Assembly (NCBI GenBank): GCA_015478855.1
Contig: JADMKJ010000004.1
Span: forward strand, 1-48,722
DNA length: 48,722 nt
Source of the DNA: Proteiniphilum sp.
GTDB lineage: Bacteria; Bacteroidota; Bacteroidia; Bacteroidales; Dysgonomonadaceae
Direction of reading: 5' to 3'
The notes under the pieces were generated by a model. The model ran no database searches, was not told where the DNA came from, and saw nothing but the letters and a program-made list of their open reading frames with translations. Below are positions 34,281 to 43,615 of this stretch, piece after piece. Made by a program: the position numbers and the translations under genes. Numbering within the stretch: the stretch's first letter is position 1; the number at the start of each line of letters is the position of its first letter.

Positions 34281-34433
34281 GGTTCAAAAGTATAAAGTGT
34301 TGATTATGGTTTGGTAAAGTTATTGAAATTTCCGGTAAAGAGGCAACATATTCCTGTTTTAATAAAGGTAAAATGGCTATCTTTACACCCTGTTTTCGGT
34401 TATCAAATATTTTGTATTCATAAACTGTGTATC

Positions 34434-36029
34434 ATGACCCATTCACTGTTTCAGAACTCCTATTTCTCCGTTTTCCTGATCATTGCCCTCGGATATATGC
34501 TGGGACGCATTAAGATCAAGGGGGTGTCGCTCGATGTCTCTGCCGTCATCTTTATCGCCCTGCTGTTCGGCCATTTCGGGGTGACCATACCGCAGTCGCT
34601 GGGTTACTTCGGCCTGGTATTGTTTATCTTTTCTATCGGTCTCCAATCGGGTCCCGGTTTCTTTGATTCGTTCCGCCGGAATGGCAATAATCTGTTGCTG
34701 ATGGCGCTGATCATTATCGTATCGGCAGGTGCCGTGGGGCTCGGAATGGGGTATCTGTTCGGAATCGATTTGCCGGGTGTCACCGGCCTGATAGCCGGTG
34801 CGCTGACCAGTACGCCAGGCCTGGCGGTGGCCATTGACAGCACCCACTCACCCCTCGCTTCAATTGCCTACGGTATTGCTTATCCGTTCGGGGTGATCGG
34901 GGTGATCCTGTTTGTTAAATTTTTCCCGAAAATGATCGGGAAAGACCTGCAGGAGGAGGCTTACCGTTTGGAACATGAGACAAAGTCAGCCTATCCGGAG
35001 GTCAATTTTGCGGTATTCAGGGTGGTCAATCCTACTGTCTTCGGCAAGTCGCTGGGAGAGTTACAGGTTCGCACCATGACGGGAGCGGTCATCTCGCGGC
35101 TGATCCACGAGGGGCGGATGGTGATCCCCCGGGCGAAGCATATCCTGCGGGAGGGTGACCTGGTGAAGGCGGTGGGTACCGACAACTCACTGAAGCAGTT
35201 GGCTCTCTTCATCGGTGAACGTACCGATATTGAGCTGCCGGTGGAAAAGGATCAGGTGGTTGAGTCACTGCTGGTGACCAACAAACGGATTGTGGATAAA
35301 ACGCTGGGCTCACTGGATCTTTCGCGTGCCTACCACTGCAATGTGACACGTGTACGTCGTAGTGGTGTGGTGCTCTCACCCACACCTGATCTGCGGTTGA
35401 AGTTTGGCGACAAACTAGTGATAGTGGGAGAACAGAAGAATGTGCAGGAGATAGGGCAGCTACTGGGCAACAATGAGAAGAAACTCTCAGATACCGATTT
35501 CTTCCCCATAGCGATAGGCATTGTGTTGGGCATCCTGGTGGGGCAGTTACAGCTATCCTTTTCTGACTCCTTCTCCTTCTCGCTGGGGCTGACCGGAGGG
35601 GTGCTGATCACTGCGCTGGTACTCAGCAAGCTGGGAAAGACGGGGCCCATCCTATGGTCCATGTCGGGCATGTCGAACCAGCTGTTACGGCAGCTGGGGT
35701 TACTGTTGTTCCTGGCTGAGGTGGGTACCTCGGCGGGGGCCAACCTCTTCGCTACGTTTCAGACATACGGTCTGCCCTACTTCGTGACCGGTGCAGCCAT
35801 CACACTGCTGCCGATGCTGCTTGCAGGACTGCTGGGGCATTATCTTCTGAGGATCCCGATCCTGGAACTGATGGGTACCATCGTGGGGGGGATGACCAGT
35901 ACCCCGGGACTTGCCACCATTGACTCGACGACGGACAGCACCTATCCCAGCGTGGCCTATGCCACCGTTTATCCGGTAGCGATGGTGTTGTTGATCCTGT
36001 TGATACAGTTGATGGCAATGTTTGCCTGA
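34434..36029 (+). CDS. AspT/YidE/YbjL-type transporter with two TrkA-C domains
   Basis: A 531-residue inner-membrane antiporter-like protein. An N-terminal five-helix block with T-S-T-P-G-L-A-V-A-I-D-S is followed by two RCK/TrkA-C domains (about 175-340: V-V-N-P-T-V-F-G-K-S-L-G-E-L; L-L-V-T-N-K-R-I-V-D-K-T-L-G-S-L). A second helix block repeats the motif (G-G-M-T-S-T-P-G-L-A-T-I-D-S). This inverted-repeat plan is that of the aspartate:alanine exchanger family. The substrate is unknown. The ATG at 34434 is chosen over a frame starting at 34311 because M-T-H-S-L-F-Q-N-S-Y is the normal N-terminus and the upstream codons read as leader. It precedes pncB by 61 bases to the chosen start. Confidence 0.9.
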   Translation: MTHSLFQNSYFSVFLIIALGYMLGRIKIKGVSLDVSAVIFIALLFGHFGVTIPQSLGYFGLVLFIFSIGLQSGPGFFDSFRRNGNNLLLMALIIIVSAGAVGLGMGYLFGIDLPGVTGLIAGALTSTPGLAVAIDSTHSPLASIAYGIAYPFGVIGVILFVKFFPKMIGKDLQEEAYRLEHETKSAYPEVNFAVFRVVNPTVFGKSLGELQVRTMTGAVISRLIHEGRMVIPRAKHILREGDLVKAVGTDNSLKQLALFIGERTDIELPVEKDQVVESLLVTNKRIVDKTLGSLDLSRAYHCNVTRVRRSGVVLSPTPDLRLKFGDKLVIVGEQKNVQEIGQLLGNNEKKLSDTDFFPIAIGIVLGILVGQLQLSFSDSFSFSLGLTGGVLITALVLSKLGKTGPILWSMSGMSNQLLRQLGLLLFLAEVGTSAGANLFATFQTYGLPYFVTGAAITLLPMLLAGLLGHYLLRIPILELMGTIVGGMTSTPGLATIDSTTDSTYPSVAYATVYPVAMVLLILLIQLMAMFA

Positions 36030-36090
36030 AACGTGAACGAAATAGATTCTTCAGGTGTTAATCTGTAACATCGCACAAATAGAACAAGAA

Positions 36091-37263
36091 ATGGGAATCA
36101 TCAGAAGCATCCTCGATACAGACCTCTACAAGTTCACCACCAGTTATGCCTATTCCAAGCTGTTCCCACGTGCCCGGGGTGAGTTTGAGTTCGTGGACAG
36201 AAGCAACGGCGATTATCCGGAGGGGTTCGACCGGCTGCTTAAGAAAGAGCTGGAGGAGATGTGCGGGCTCTCACTGACGAAAGAGGAGGAGGCCTTTGTG
36301 AAAAAACAGATGCCTTATCTTCCTCCCACCTACATCGATTTTCTGAAAGGGTTCCGTTTCGATCCCTCTGAGCTGGAGATAGGTATGGTGGAGAAGAAGC
36401 TACAGGTGAAGGCTACCGGATTGCTCTATCGTGTTACGCTGTGGGAGACACCCATACTGGCCACTATCTCTGAGCTCTGGTTCAGGGAGAGAGGGCAACA
36501 GCCCGATCTGGCTTACATGGAGGAGGCTGCCATCGGGAAAGCGGTGAAGATGAAAGAACATGGCATCACTTTCTCTCTTTTCGGCATGCGCCGCCGTTTC
36601 AGCTTTGAGGTAGAGGATAGGGTGACCCGCCTGCTGAAGGAGCATGCCGGTGAGAGCCTGTTCGGAACGAGCAATGTCTATATGGCTTTTAGGCATGATA
36701 TCAATGTCTCCGGCACACACCCCCACGAATGGGTGCAGTTCCATGGTTCGATCTACGGCTACAAGATGGCCAACTACATCTCTATGGAGGACTGGATCAA
36801 CGTGTACGATGGTGACCTGGGAACAGTGCTGACCGATACCTACACCACCGATATCTTTCTCCGCAACTTCAGCAAGAAGCATGCAGCGCTCTTCACCAGC
36901 CTCCGTCACGACAGTGGCGACCCGTTCATATTCACCGATAAGGTGATCAAACGCTACGAAGAGCTGCGGGTAAATCCCGGGATGAAATACCTTGTCTTCT
37001 CCGACAGTCTGAACGTGGAGAAAGCGATCAGGATAAAGGACTATTGCGGTGACCGCATCGGGGCCACCTTTGGTATCGGGACGAACCTCACCAATGATGT
37101 GGGGAATAATATCAGGGGGATGAACATCGTGATGAAGCTGTTCCGTTGCAAGATGACCGCAAGTGAGGAGTGGCAGGAGTGTGTGAAGCTTTCTGATGTG
37201 GAAGGAAAACATACCGGCAGCAGTAAAGAGATCCGCCTGGTACAGGAGACGCTGGGGTTATGA
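36091..37263 (+). CDS. pncB: Nicotinate phosphoribosyltransferase
   Basis: A 390-residue enzyme of NAD salvage, joining nicotinate and PRPP. The N-terminus I-L-D-T-D-L-Y-K-F-T-T-S-Y-A-Y is typical. The activating His lies in the segment H-D-I-N-V-S-G-T-H-P-H-E-W-V-Q-F-H-G (about 210-227), and substrate-binding segments are L-R-H-D-S-G-D-P and F-G-I-G-T-N-L-T-N-D. The ATG at 36091 is taken because a GTG 12 codons upstream adds nothing conserved. The size matches E. coli PncB (400). Confidence 0.95.
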   Translation: MGIIRSILDTDLYKFTTSYAYSKLFPRARGEFEFVDRSNGDYPEGFDRLLKKELEEMCGLSLTKEEEAFVKKQMPYLPPTYIDFLKGFRFDPSELEIGMVEKKLQVKATGLLYRVTLWETPILATISELWFRERGQQPDLAYMEEAAIGKAVKMKEHGITFSLFGMRRRFSFEVEDRVTRLLKEHAGESLFGTSNVYMAFRHDINVSGTHPHEWVQFHGSIYGYKMANYISMEDWINVYDGDLGTVLTDTYTTDIFLRNFSKKHAALFTSLRHDSGDPFIFTDKVIKRYEELRVNPGMKYLVFSDSLNVEKAIRIKDYCGDRIGATFGIGTNLTNDVGNNIRGMNIVMKLFRCKMTASEEWQECVKLSDVEGKHTGSSKEIRLVQETLGL

Positions 37264-37313
37264 ACCTGACAGCTGCTTTTCAAACTGCTGTCACCATTAT
37301 TCATCTGAAATGT

Positions 37314-37340
37314 CACACTGCTGTTTAACGTTGCAGTGTG
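37314..37340. terminator. Stem-loop between convergent pncB and the M23 peptidase gene
   Basis: CACACTGC pairs with GCAGTGTG over 8 bp around an 11-base loop that contains the stop codon of the peptidase gene. A second smaller stem, GACAGC with GCTGTC, lies at 37268-37292. Neither has a long T run, so they are probable but not certain bidirectional terminators. Confidence 0.55.
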
Positions 37341-39016
37341 TACCGCTGTTCGCTCCTGTTCCCTGCACCATCCTCAGCCATGAAGAGCAGTTCCAGTGGT
37401 TCCCCTTTGGGCAGCCTGGATGCATCGAACCGGTAGGTGTAGATGGATGATTTGGCGTCGTGTGTGAAGAGAACGAACTTCCCGTTGATCTCCCCCCTGA
37501 AGGAGGCTATACCGCTTTTATTGTCGGAGAGACGAATGAGAATCCTTTTCTGACTGACCCATCGCTCCGCACCCACAGGAGTTATCGTCGGCGGGGTGCT
37601 GTCAGATGAGATGGCATAGCTGCCTCCCAGCTCCCGTATGCTGGCGGTTATCCCGCCCGGTGTATAATCTCCTCCGAGCCAGCTCTCTTTTCCGTTGTCG
37701 CTGATGGCGACAATGCCATAGTTCTGTTTATTCAGGAGTGTATCGCTGCTCAGCCTGATCCACATTTTTGCACTGTTGTGCAACGGCACAGGCTTATCAT
37801 TCACCTGGTGCACATTCGAATAGAAGTCGCTGCTCTTTGTGCTTTGATGTCTGTAGCAGATATCGCTGTAGAGGTTACCCACAGGTATGGTGAGAGAAAA
37901 GCCAAGATCCAGAAATGAATTATCGAAATTCCAGGCCATATGATTGTCGCAATGCGCCTTTTCAGGTATGGATTGCTGTCTGCCCCTCACCGTGAAAGAG
38001 TAGGTGAGCCTGTTTCCGTTCTGATCCTCCAGCTCGTAACGAAGGCGGTAATCCCTCTCCTCGTTGATATCAATATTTCCCCTGTTCACTGCTTCGTAAA
38101 TAGGTAGTCTGTTTCCCGGTTCAATAAATGATCTCATGTAGAAGGAGCGTCTCCTGCGCCAATCCTCAAAGTCGATGAAGCTGTTGAGCATCCGTGTATC
38201 TGCGAAGGAGAAACGATCCATCGTGCTGCTGAAAACCTGCTCTTCATCCACGAAGAGACGGATATATTTCACACCGTAAATGTTGGACTGGCCGTTCATG
38301 CGGTCGTACGCTTTCACACCCACACCGATACGTCCCCAGGCATTGATGGTGCTTCCCGGACCAAGGGGATTTCCCGCATTGCTGATGTTCAGCCGGAGGG
38401 GGTTGCTGCTGCCGTTGATCACTCCTTTGCCTTCTGCCGGATAGAAGGCGATTCCCCGCAGATCGGGTTTCTGTGTGTCTGGCACCTGCGCAAGGTATTC
38501 CAGGGCATCCAGCGGGTCCTGTGTCTGGGTGTCGCGTACTTCGAAATGGAGATGCGGTCCGCCCGAACCGCCGGTGTTACCACTCAGGGCAATCTGTTCG
38601 CCCCTCTTTACAGGTAACAGCTCTTTTTCGGGATAAAGATTCACGCTGTAGCTCTCCAGCTCATACTGTTTTTCCAGCACATAAGCAGCGATCTTATCGG
38701 AGAAGCTGTTCAGATGCCCGTAGACACTGGTGTGTCCGGTGGCGGGATGATCAATGTAGAGTGCCAGCCCATATCCACCGGGTGAGACGCTGATGCGTGA
38801 TACATACCCCTCTTCGACAGCCAGGATGGGTTTGTTAACCACCTGTTGCGTTTTGAAATCGACCCCTGAATGAAAATGGTTGTTCCTGAGCTCACCGAAG
38901 TTACCGCTGAGTGCGGGGGGGATGGTTACTGGGTTTCGGTACAGCTGTGAATAGGATGAAAGTGAGGTGGTTGTAAGTAGTAGCAGGAGTACAATCTGTT
39001 GTATATTAAGTTTCAT
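37325..39016 (-). CDS. M23 family metallopeptidase (LytM-type), secreted
   Basis: A 563-residue envelope protein: signal peptide 1-23, then an M23 domain at about 30-175. The zinc ligands are complete: H-F-H-S-G-V-D with His49 and Asp53, and H-L-H-F-E with His155 and His157; His101 in V-Y-G-H-L-N may serve catalysis. Family members cut peptidoglycan cross-bridges or activate other hydrolases. Residues about 180-563 form several beta-sandwich modules (R-L-N-I-S-N-A-G-N; Y-S-F-T-V-R-G-R; I-R-L-S-D-N-K-S-G-I-A-S-F-R-G-E-I-N-G-K), the long tail seen in Bacteroidota relatives. Its ATG follows the coaBC stop codon with no gap, so it is in an operon with coaBC. Confidence 0.92.
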   Translation of the reverse strand: MKLNIQQIVLLLLLTTTSLSSYSQLYRNPVTIPPALSGNFGELRNNHFHSGVDFKTQQVVNKPILAVEEGYVSRISVSPGGYGLALYIDHPATGHTSVYGHLNSFSDKIAAYVLEKQYELESYSVNLYPEKELLPVKRGEQIALSGNTGGSGGPHLHFEVRDTQTQDPLDALEYLAQVPDTQKPDLRGIAFYPAEGKGVINGSSNPLRLNISNAGNPLGPGSTINAWGRIGVGVKAYDRMNGQSNIYGVKYIRLFVDEEQVFSSTMDRFSFADTRMLNSFIDFEDWRRRRSFYMRSFIEPGNRLPIYEAVNRGNIDINEERDYRLRYELEDQNGNRLTYSFTVRGRQQSIPEKAHCDNHMAWNFDNSFLDLGFSLTIPVGNLYSDICYRHQSTKSSDFYSNVHQVNDKPVPLHNSAKMWIRLSSDTLLNKQNYGIVAISDNGKESWLGGDYTPGGITASIRELGGSYAISSDSTPPTITPVGAERWVSQKRILIRLSDNKSGIASFRGEINGKFVLFTHDAKSSIYTYRFDASRLPKGEPLELLFMAEDGAGNRSEQRYTLQR

Positions 39017-40231
39017 TTATTTACTGTTCTCAAAAGTGGTGAAGGCAGTATCAATAATATCTTTCGCCACCTCTTTTTTTGTTTTTAACTCAAACGAATG
39101 CTTCTCCCCTTTGCGGGAGAGGATCGTTACCTTGTTGGTGTCGTAGCCGAAGCCGGCACCCTTGTCCTGCAGGGAGTTGAGGACGATGAAATCAAAATTC
39201 TTCTTCTCCATTTTGCGGCCGGCGTTGCTCTCCTCATTGCTTGTCTCCAGAGCAAAGCCAATGATCAGCTGATGCGGTTTCCTGATCTTTCCCAGCGATG
39301 CTGCAATGTCGGGGTTGGGTGTGAGGGTGATGGTGATCTCTTCCCCCTCCCTGCGTTTTATCTTCTCATCTGTCCACTGTGCCGGCCTGTAGTCGGCGAC
39401 GGCAGCAGAGAGGATGGCAGCATCCATTTCCGGAAAGGTTTTTATTGCAGCATCATACATCTCACGGGCCGATTCCACATCCACCCTCCTGATGTTGGGG
39501 TGGGAGAGCGACAGCGCCGTGGGGCCGGTGATCAGCAGCACCTCGGCACCGCGCGATGCACACTCCTCCGCCAGTGCAAAGCCCATCTTCCCCGAGGAGA
39601 AGTTGCCGATGAAACGCACCGGATCGATCCGTTCATAGGTGGGCCCGGCGGTGATCAGGATTTTTTTTTTAGTGAGGTCGTTAGGGGAATCGAGAAACTG
39701 CTCCACCACTGCAACGATCTTCTCCGGCTCCTCCATCCGTCCTTTGCCCTCGAGATGACTGGCTAGCTCACCTTCGCCCGGATCGATGATATGCACGCCG
39801 TCGTTTCTCAGCATCCCGATATTGCGCTGTGTGGAGATATGACGGTACATATCCAGATCCATGGCAGGTGCCACGAACACCGGTGCCTTCATCGAGAGGT
39901 AGGTGGTGATAAGCATATTGTCGGCAATACCATTTGCCATCTTGCCGATGGTGGAGGCTGTTGCCGGGGCCACAATCATCAGGTCGGCCCATAATCCCAG
40001 CTCCACATGGCTGTGCCAGGTGCCGTCGCCCGAGGCAAAGAACTCGCTGATCACCGGCTTTCCCGAGAGTGCTGAGAGGGTGACCGGCGTGATGAACTCC
40101 TTCCCTGCCGGCGTGATCACAATCTGCACCTCGGCTCCCTTTTTTATCAGCAGCCGGGTGAGCGTTGCCGATTTATAAGCGGCAATACTACCCGTAATCC
40201 CCAGAACAATATGTTTCCCTTTTAGCGACAT
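39017..40231 (-). CDS. coaBC: Bifunctional phosphopantothenoylcysteine decarboxylase / phosphopantothenate-cysteine ligase
   Basis: A 404-residue enzyme catalysing two coenzyme A steps. The N-terminal FMN-binding CoaC part has G-I-T-G-S-I-A-A-Y-K-S (about 12-22), an active-site His in S-H-V-E-L, G-I-A-D-N-M-L, and the substrate-clamp stretch P-A-M-D-L-D-M-Y. The C-terminal CoaB part begins about 188 (I-L-I-T-A-G-P-T-Y-E-R-I-D-P-V-R-F-I-G-N) and contains N-F-S-S-G-K-M-G. Length is normal (about 400). It is first in a two-gene operon with the M23 peptidase. Confidence 0.96.
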   Translation of the reverse strand: MSLKGKHIVLGITGSIAAYKSATLTRLLIKKGAEVQIVITPAGKEFITPVTLSALSGKPVISEFFASGDGTWHSHVELGLWADLMIVAPATASTIGKMANGIADNMLITTYLSMKAPVFVAPAMDLDMYRHISTQRNIGMLRNDGVHIIDPGEGELASHLEGKGRMEEPEKIVAVVEQFLDSPNDLTKKKILITAGPTYERIDPVRFIGNFSSGKMGFALAEECASRGAEVLLITGPTALSLSHPNIRRVDVESAREMYDAAIKTFPEMDAAILSAAVADYRPAQWTDEKIKRREGEEITITLTPNPDIAASLGKIRKPHQLIIGFALETSNEESNAGRKMEKKNFDFIVLNSLQDKGAGFGYDTNKVTILSRKGEKHSFELKTKKEVAKDIIDTAFTTFENSK

Positions 40232-40541
40232 ATCAACCTTATTAATGATTTCAAATTGAAGTTTCGGATCTATTATGATGCAACCTTTAACGCTACTAAC
40301 ATACTACGGATAACCCGCAAATCAACAAAATATATCAGCTTATTAGCATGCTTTACAAAATACAAATATGCGAAACATGAGTTACAAATATAAGGCAATT
40401 TTTCCGAATTGGGTGAATCTGACCTGCTAATGTGCATCACCGATGCACCGTTAAGATGCATAAAACAGTTCTGTTTTCATCAAATTAGACGAATTTGAAG
40501 TTAAATAATATTAAAATATAGAAATTAATTGGTACTATGTA
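40232..40541. other. Divergent regulatory region between coaBC and padR
   Basis: No gene is seen. Several TAnnTTTG-like words occur on the minus strand (for example 40385-40392) and could serve coaBC. A perfect inverted repeat GTGCATC-ACC-GATGCAC lies at 40432-40448, about 95 bases before the padR promoter, a possible protein-binding site. Confidence 0.45.
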
Positions 40542-40571
40542 TTGCATAATACTTTGCTTAAAGTATCTTTG
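40542..40571 (+). promoter_or_regulatory. Promoter of the PadR-PspC operon
   Basis: TTG at 40542-40544, 19 bases, TATCTTTG at 40564-40571. The PadR ATG is 21 bases downstream. PadR proteins usually repress their own promoter, so this is the likely operator region. Confidence 0.7.
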
Positions 40572-40592
40572 TAATGTAAAAATAAAAAACGT

Positions 40593-40964
40593 ATGAATAT
40601 AGAGAATACACATAGTCAAATGCGTAAGGGTGTGCTGGAATACTGCATTCTTTCCGTCATCAAGAGGGGAGAGGCTTATCCGGGTGATATCATTGATGAG
40701 ATGAAAAACGCCGGGATGCAACTTCTGGAGGGTACGCTCTATCCATTGCTGAATAGGCTTAAGAAAGCCGAGATCCTTACCTACAGATGGGTGGAGAGCA
40801 CATCAGGACCACCACGCAAATATTTCAGACTTACCGAAAAGGGAGGTGAATTTTACTCACTGCTTGAAACGACCTGGAATGAACTGGCCACCGGTGTTGA
40901 GACCGTTGCACGAAAAACAAATAATGAGAATGGATTAAATGAAAAGAATCAAGATATCGTATGA
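40593..40964 (+). CDS. PadR family transcriptional regulator
   Basis: A 123-residue winged-helix regulator. The N-terminus (Q-M-R-K-G-V-L-E-Y-C-I-L-S-V-I-K-R-G-E-A-Y-P-G-D-I) and the wing (E-G-T-L-Y-P-L-L-N-R-L-K-K-A-E; G-P-P-R-K-Y-F-R-L-T-E-K-G) are the family signatures. Its stop overlaps the start of the PspC gene by four bases (ATGA), so the two are co-translated. This regulator/PspC pairing is common in Bacteroidota; the signal sensed is not known. Confidence 0.93.
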   Translation: MNIENTHSQMRKGVLEYCILSVIKRGEAYPGDIIDEMKNAGMQLLEGTLYPLLNRLKKAEILTYRWVESTSGPPRKYFRLTEKGGEFYSLLETTWNELATGVETVARKTNNENGLNEKNQDIV

Positions 40965-42964
40965 AAAAAGTTATTAACATCAATTTTCAGGGACAGGTTA
41001 TTGCTATTGAGGAAACAGCTTACGAGATATTAAAGCAATACATAGAGAGTCTCACCATTTACTTTTCAAATGAAGAGGAAGGTGATGAGATTGTGAATGA
41101 TATTGAATGCCGTATAGCTGAGCTTTTTGGCAACCGGTTAAAGCATGGCATCAATTGTATTACTGATGAGGATGTGGAAGCCATTATTTCGAATATCGGG
41201 AAGCCACAGGATTTTGATTCAGATTACGACGAGAAGATGGAAGAGGGACCTCAACCACAAACAAATGCTTCAGCTTCATGGTCGGAACATTCCCGCCAGG
41301 CAGGTGCACACCGCTCACTCTACAGGAATGCGAACGACCGCATTATCGGTGGTGTCTGCAGTGGGTTGGCTCACTACTTCAATACTGATCCCGTATGGAT
41401 GCGCATCATCTTCGTGCTGTTTTTCGGTTTTCTGTTCTGGGTCTACATTGTATTGTGGATTGTATTGAAGAAGAAAGAACTGGTATCGAACGTCACCAAA
41501 CGTCTCTACCGTAATCCTCACGACCGTTTCTTAGGTGGTGTGTGTGGCGGGATGGCTGCCTACTTCAAGATCGACTCGTGGATACCGCGTCTGGTATTCC
41601 TTCTTCCCTTGTTGTTGAATCTGATAGGGATGGTCTCCTTCTTTCCATTGAATCATATTTTTGATGATGTGCCCTTCAGCTGGAATATCAACATGAGCAT
41701 GGTGCTTGTCTACATTGTTCTCTGGGTAATCATCCCCGAGGCGAAGACCGTGAAGCAGAAGCTGGAGATGATGGGTGAGGAGGAGTACATTCAGTCGATC
41801 CGTGAAAAGGTGAGCGACAATGTGGCGAGCGCTAAAAGTCGTGCAGAAAGCGAGAACCCTATCGTACACGGACCTGCTTACAGTGCTGCTTCATCGACCC
41901 ATAGAGAGGAAGTGATTTCCACGGAAGGGATACCGCCGGCACCTCCGGTTGCTTCATCCACACCTTCAGCAAATTTGGCATCACCGGCATCACGGCCCTC
42001 ATCAGCATCCTCATCGGCACGGCTCTCTTCATCTTCAGCACCGCAAAGGTCAGGATGTCTGAACGGTTTGATTATCTTCATGAAAATCATCTTCTTCTCT
42101 TTTGTTGGCTTAATCGCTTTGACACTGGTGGGTCTGTTTCTCGGATTCATGTTTGCCGGAGCACAGTTCATGCCTTTGAAGTCGTTGTTGATTGAACCGG
42201 GGAATGAATCCAATATGTTCATAGCCTCACTGGTACTGATCATCCTTGTCCCGGTAGTATCCATTATCATCTGGATCGTACGTCGTGTAATGAAAGCCAA
42301 ATCGCGGCCTTTGATTGGAACGATCTCTACCATCCTCTGGTTTACCGGGCTTGTTCTGGCAGGAATTCTCACCACCACAATCGTGCGCAAGTTCAGTGAA
42401 GAGAGTTCAAAAGAGTCAATAGTTGCAATTGCACCTGTCAGCACAAACAAAATGTATGTGGATATGATTCCTTACAATGATGATTATTCAGATTTTAAGT
42501 TAGGTTTTGGGTTTGATTCTGATATTGATGGACTACCCTTCACGACGGTGAATGAAGACTCACTTCTTTTCAGAAGCATCAATCTTCATATTCGTAAAAG
42601 CAGCGACTCACTTTTTCATGTCAGGACCATCGCTGCCTCTCACGGGAGAGATCTGCGTCTTGCGAAAAGTGATCTGGAGGAGTTCAGCTACAACATCGTT
42701 CAAAACGATTCTGTCTTATATCTTCCCGAGTTCTTAACTGTACCTGTAAGCCAGGGTTTCAGGAATCAGAGTATCACTGTGGAGATTGCTGTTCCTGCCG
42801 GTAAAACGATCGAGGTGAGTGATGTCCTTAGTGAGTATAAGAATAATAAACCGCCAACGGTTGTGCGGAAACGAATAAGGAGTTATTCCAGTACGTACAT
42901 CCCTGTCGATGTGGAAACTTCGGGAGAAGAGAAGGAATATACGGAAGTATCAAAATCAGTCTGA
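40961..42964 (+). CDS. Double PspC-domain membrane protein
   Basis: A 667-residue protein. Residues 1-95 form a small acidic cytoplasmic domain (I-N-F-Q-G-Q-V-I-A-I-E-E-T-A-Y; V-N-D-I-E-C-R-I-A-E-L). Two PspC domains follow: about 121-173 (Y-R-N-A-N-D-R-I-I-G-G-V-C-S-G-L-A-H-Y-F) and about 181-260 (Y-R-N-P-H-D-R-F-L-G-G-V-C-G-G-M-A-A-Y-F). Next are a low-complexity Ser/Ala/Pro linker (about 320-355), three membrane helices (about 368-475), and a C-terminal extracytoplasmic region (about 490-667). PspC proteins react to membrane stress. No PspA/PspB is near, so the output is unclear. Confidence 0.9.
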   Translation: MKKVININFQGQVIAIEETAYEILKQYIESLTIYFSNEEEGDEIVNDIECRIAELFGNRLKHGINCITDEDVEAIISNIGKPQDFDSDYDEKMEEGPQPQTNASASWSEHSRQAGAHRSLYRNANDRIIGGVCSGLAHYFNTDPVWMRIIFVLFFGFLFWVYIVLWIVLKKKELVSNVTKRLYRNPHDRFLGGVCGGMAAYFKIDSWIPRLVFLLPLLLNLIGMVSFFPLNHIFDDVPFSWNINMSMVLVYIVLWVIIPEAKTVKQKLEMMGEEEYIQSIREKVSDNVASAKSRAESENPIVHGPAYSAASSTHREEVISTEGIPPAPPVASSTPSANLASPASRPSSASSSARLSSSSAPQRSGCLNGLIIFMKIIFFSFVGLIALTLVGLFLGFMFAGAQFMPLKSLLIEPGNESNMFIASLVLIILVPVVSIIIWIVRRVMKAKSRPLIGTISTILWFTGLVLAGILTTTIVRKFSEESSKESIVAIAPVSTNKMYVDMIPYNDDYSDFKLGFGFDSDIDGLPFTTVNEDSLLFRSINLHIRKSSDSLFHVRTIAASHGRDLRLAKSDLEEFSYNIVQNDSVLYLPEFLTVPVSQGFRNQSITVEIAVPAGKTIEVSDVLSEYKNNKPPTVVRKRIRSYSSTYIPVDVETSGEEKEYTEVSKSV

Positions 42965-43061
42965 AGAACTTCTTTAAAACATAAAAATAACTTTCATTGT
43001 GATTCCAGGGGGGCTGTCTGTGATGGATGGCTCTCTTTTTTTTAATAAAATTCTAAATAAA

Positions 43062-43092
43062 TTGGTGTCTGTAAAAAAAACGTGTATCTTTG
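43062..43092 (+). promoter_or_regulatory. Promoter of the tRNA-Leu pair
   Basis: TTG at 43062-43064, 20 bases, TATCTTTG at 43085-43092. The leader before the first tRNA holds a small hairpin ACAGGC-AGCG-GCCTGT at 43141-43156. Confidence 0.7.
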
Positions 43093-43180
43093 CATCCGCA
43101 ATTCAGGAAGAACGCCTTGTGCATCTCTTCTGAACTGATTACAGGCAGCGGCCTGTTCCCTTTAAAATTGAATTAGTAAA

Positions 43181-43264
43181 GCCCGGATGGCGAAATTGGT
43201 AGACGCGTTAGTTTCAGGGACTAGTGTTGGCAACGACGTGCAGGTTCGAGTCCTGTTCCGGGCA
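43181..43264 (+). tRNA. tRNA-Leu (anticodon CAG)
   Basis: An 84-base class II tRNA. The acceptor arm GCCCGGA pairs with TCCGGGC, with A as discriminator base and no encoded CCA. The D-loop word AAATTGGTAGACGC, the anticodon CAG at 43215-43217, a long variable arm, and GGTTCGAGTCC in the T-arm are all present. It reads CUG codons. Confidence 0.95.
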
Positions 43265-43272
43265 CTTTTTTT

Positions 43273-43356
43273 GCGCAGGTGGTGAAATTGGTATACACGC
43301 TACTTTGAGGGGGTAGTGCCGGTTACGGCGTGTGAGTTCGAGTCTCATTCTGCGCA
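43273..43356 (+). tRNA. tRNA-Leu (anticodon GAG)
   Basis: An 84-base class II tRNA eight bases after the first. The acceptor arm GCGCAGG pairs with TCTGCGC (one G-U). Anticodon GAG at 43307-43309, a long variable arm and the T-arm word GTTCGAGTC are present. It reads CUC/CUU codons. Discriminator A, CCA not encoded. Confidence 0.95.
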
Positions 43357-43394
43357 CTTTTAAATAAATGATCTGACTGTCAGCAGTACAAGCG

Positions 43395-43446
43395 CCTGAA
43401 ATTGATTACCGGGAATATAACGATAATCATTTTCAGGTTTTTTTTT
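43395..43446 (+). terminator. Terminator after the tRNA-Leu pair
   Basis: CCTGAAATTGATTA pairs with TAATCATTTTCAGG (14 bp with one mismatch) around a 15-base loop, followed by nine T. Confidence 0.88.
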
Positions 43447-43615
43447 AGACAGCACCTTAGCAAACCATGAACTCAAACAGGGTGCAATATTGTTTTAACC
43501 TGCTTTTATCAAATAATCCCGAAAGTATCTATTCACGCATTGAGATCATGTTTATCTACAAAAGATAACCTGTTTTATATAGAAAACTTTTATCTTTAGG
43601 TTTCATTAAAGGAAA

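Noticed and set aside
36400-37212. 270-codon minus-strand frame
   Set aside because: Antisense to nicotinate phosphoribosyltransferase, whose catalytic motifs are clear.
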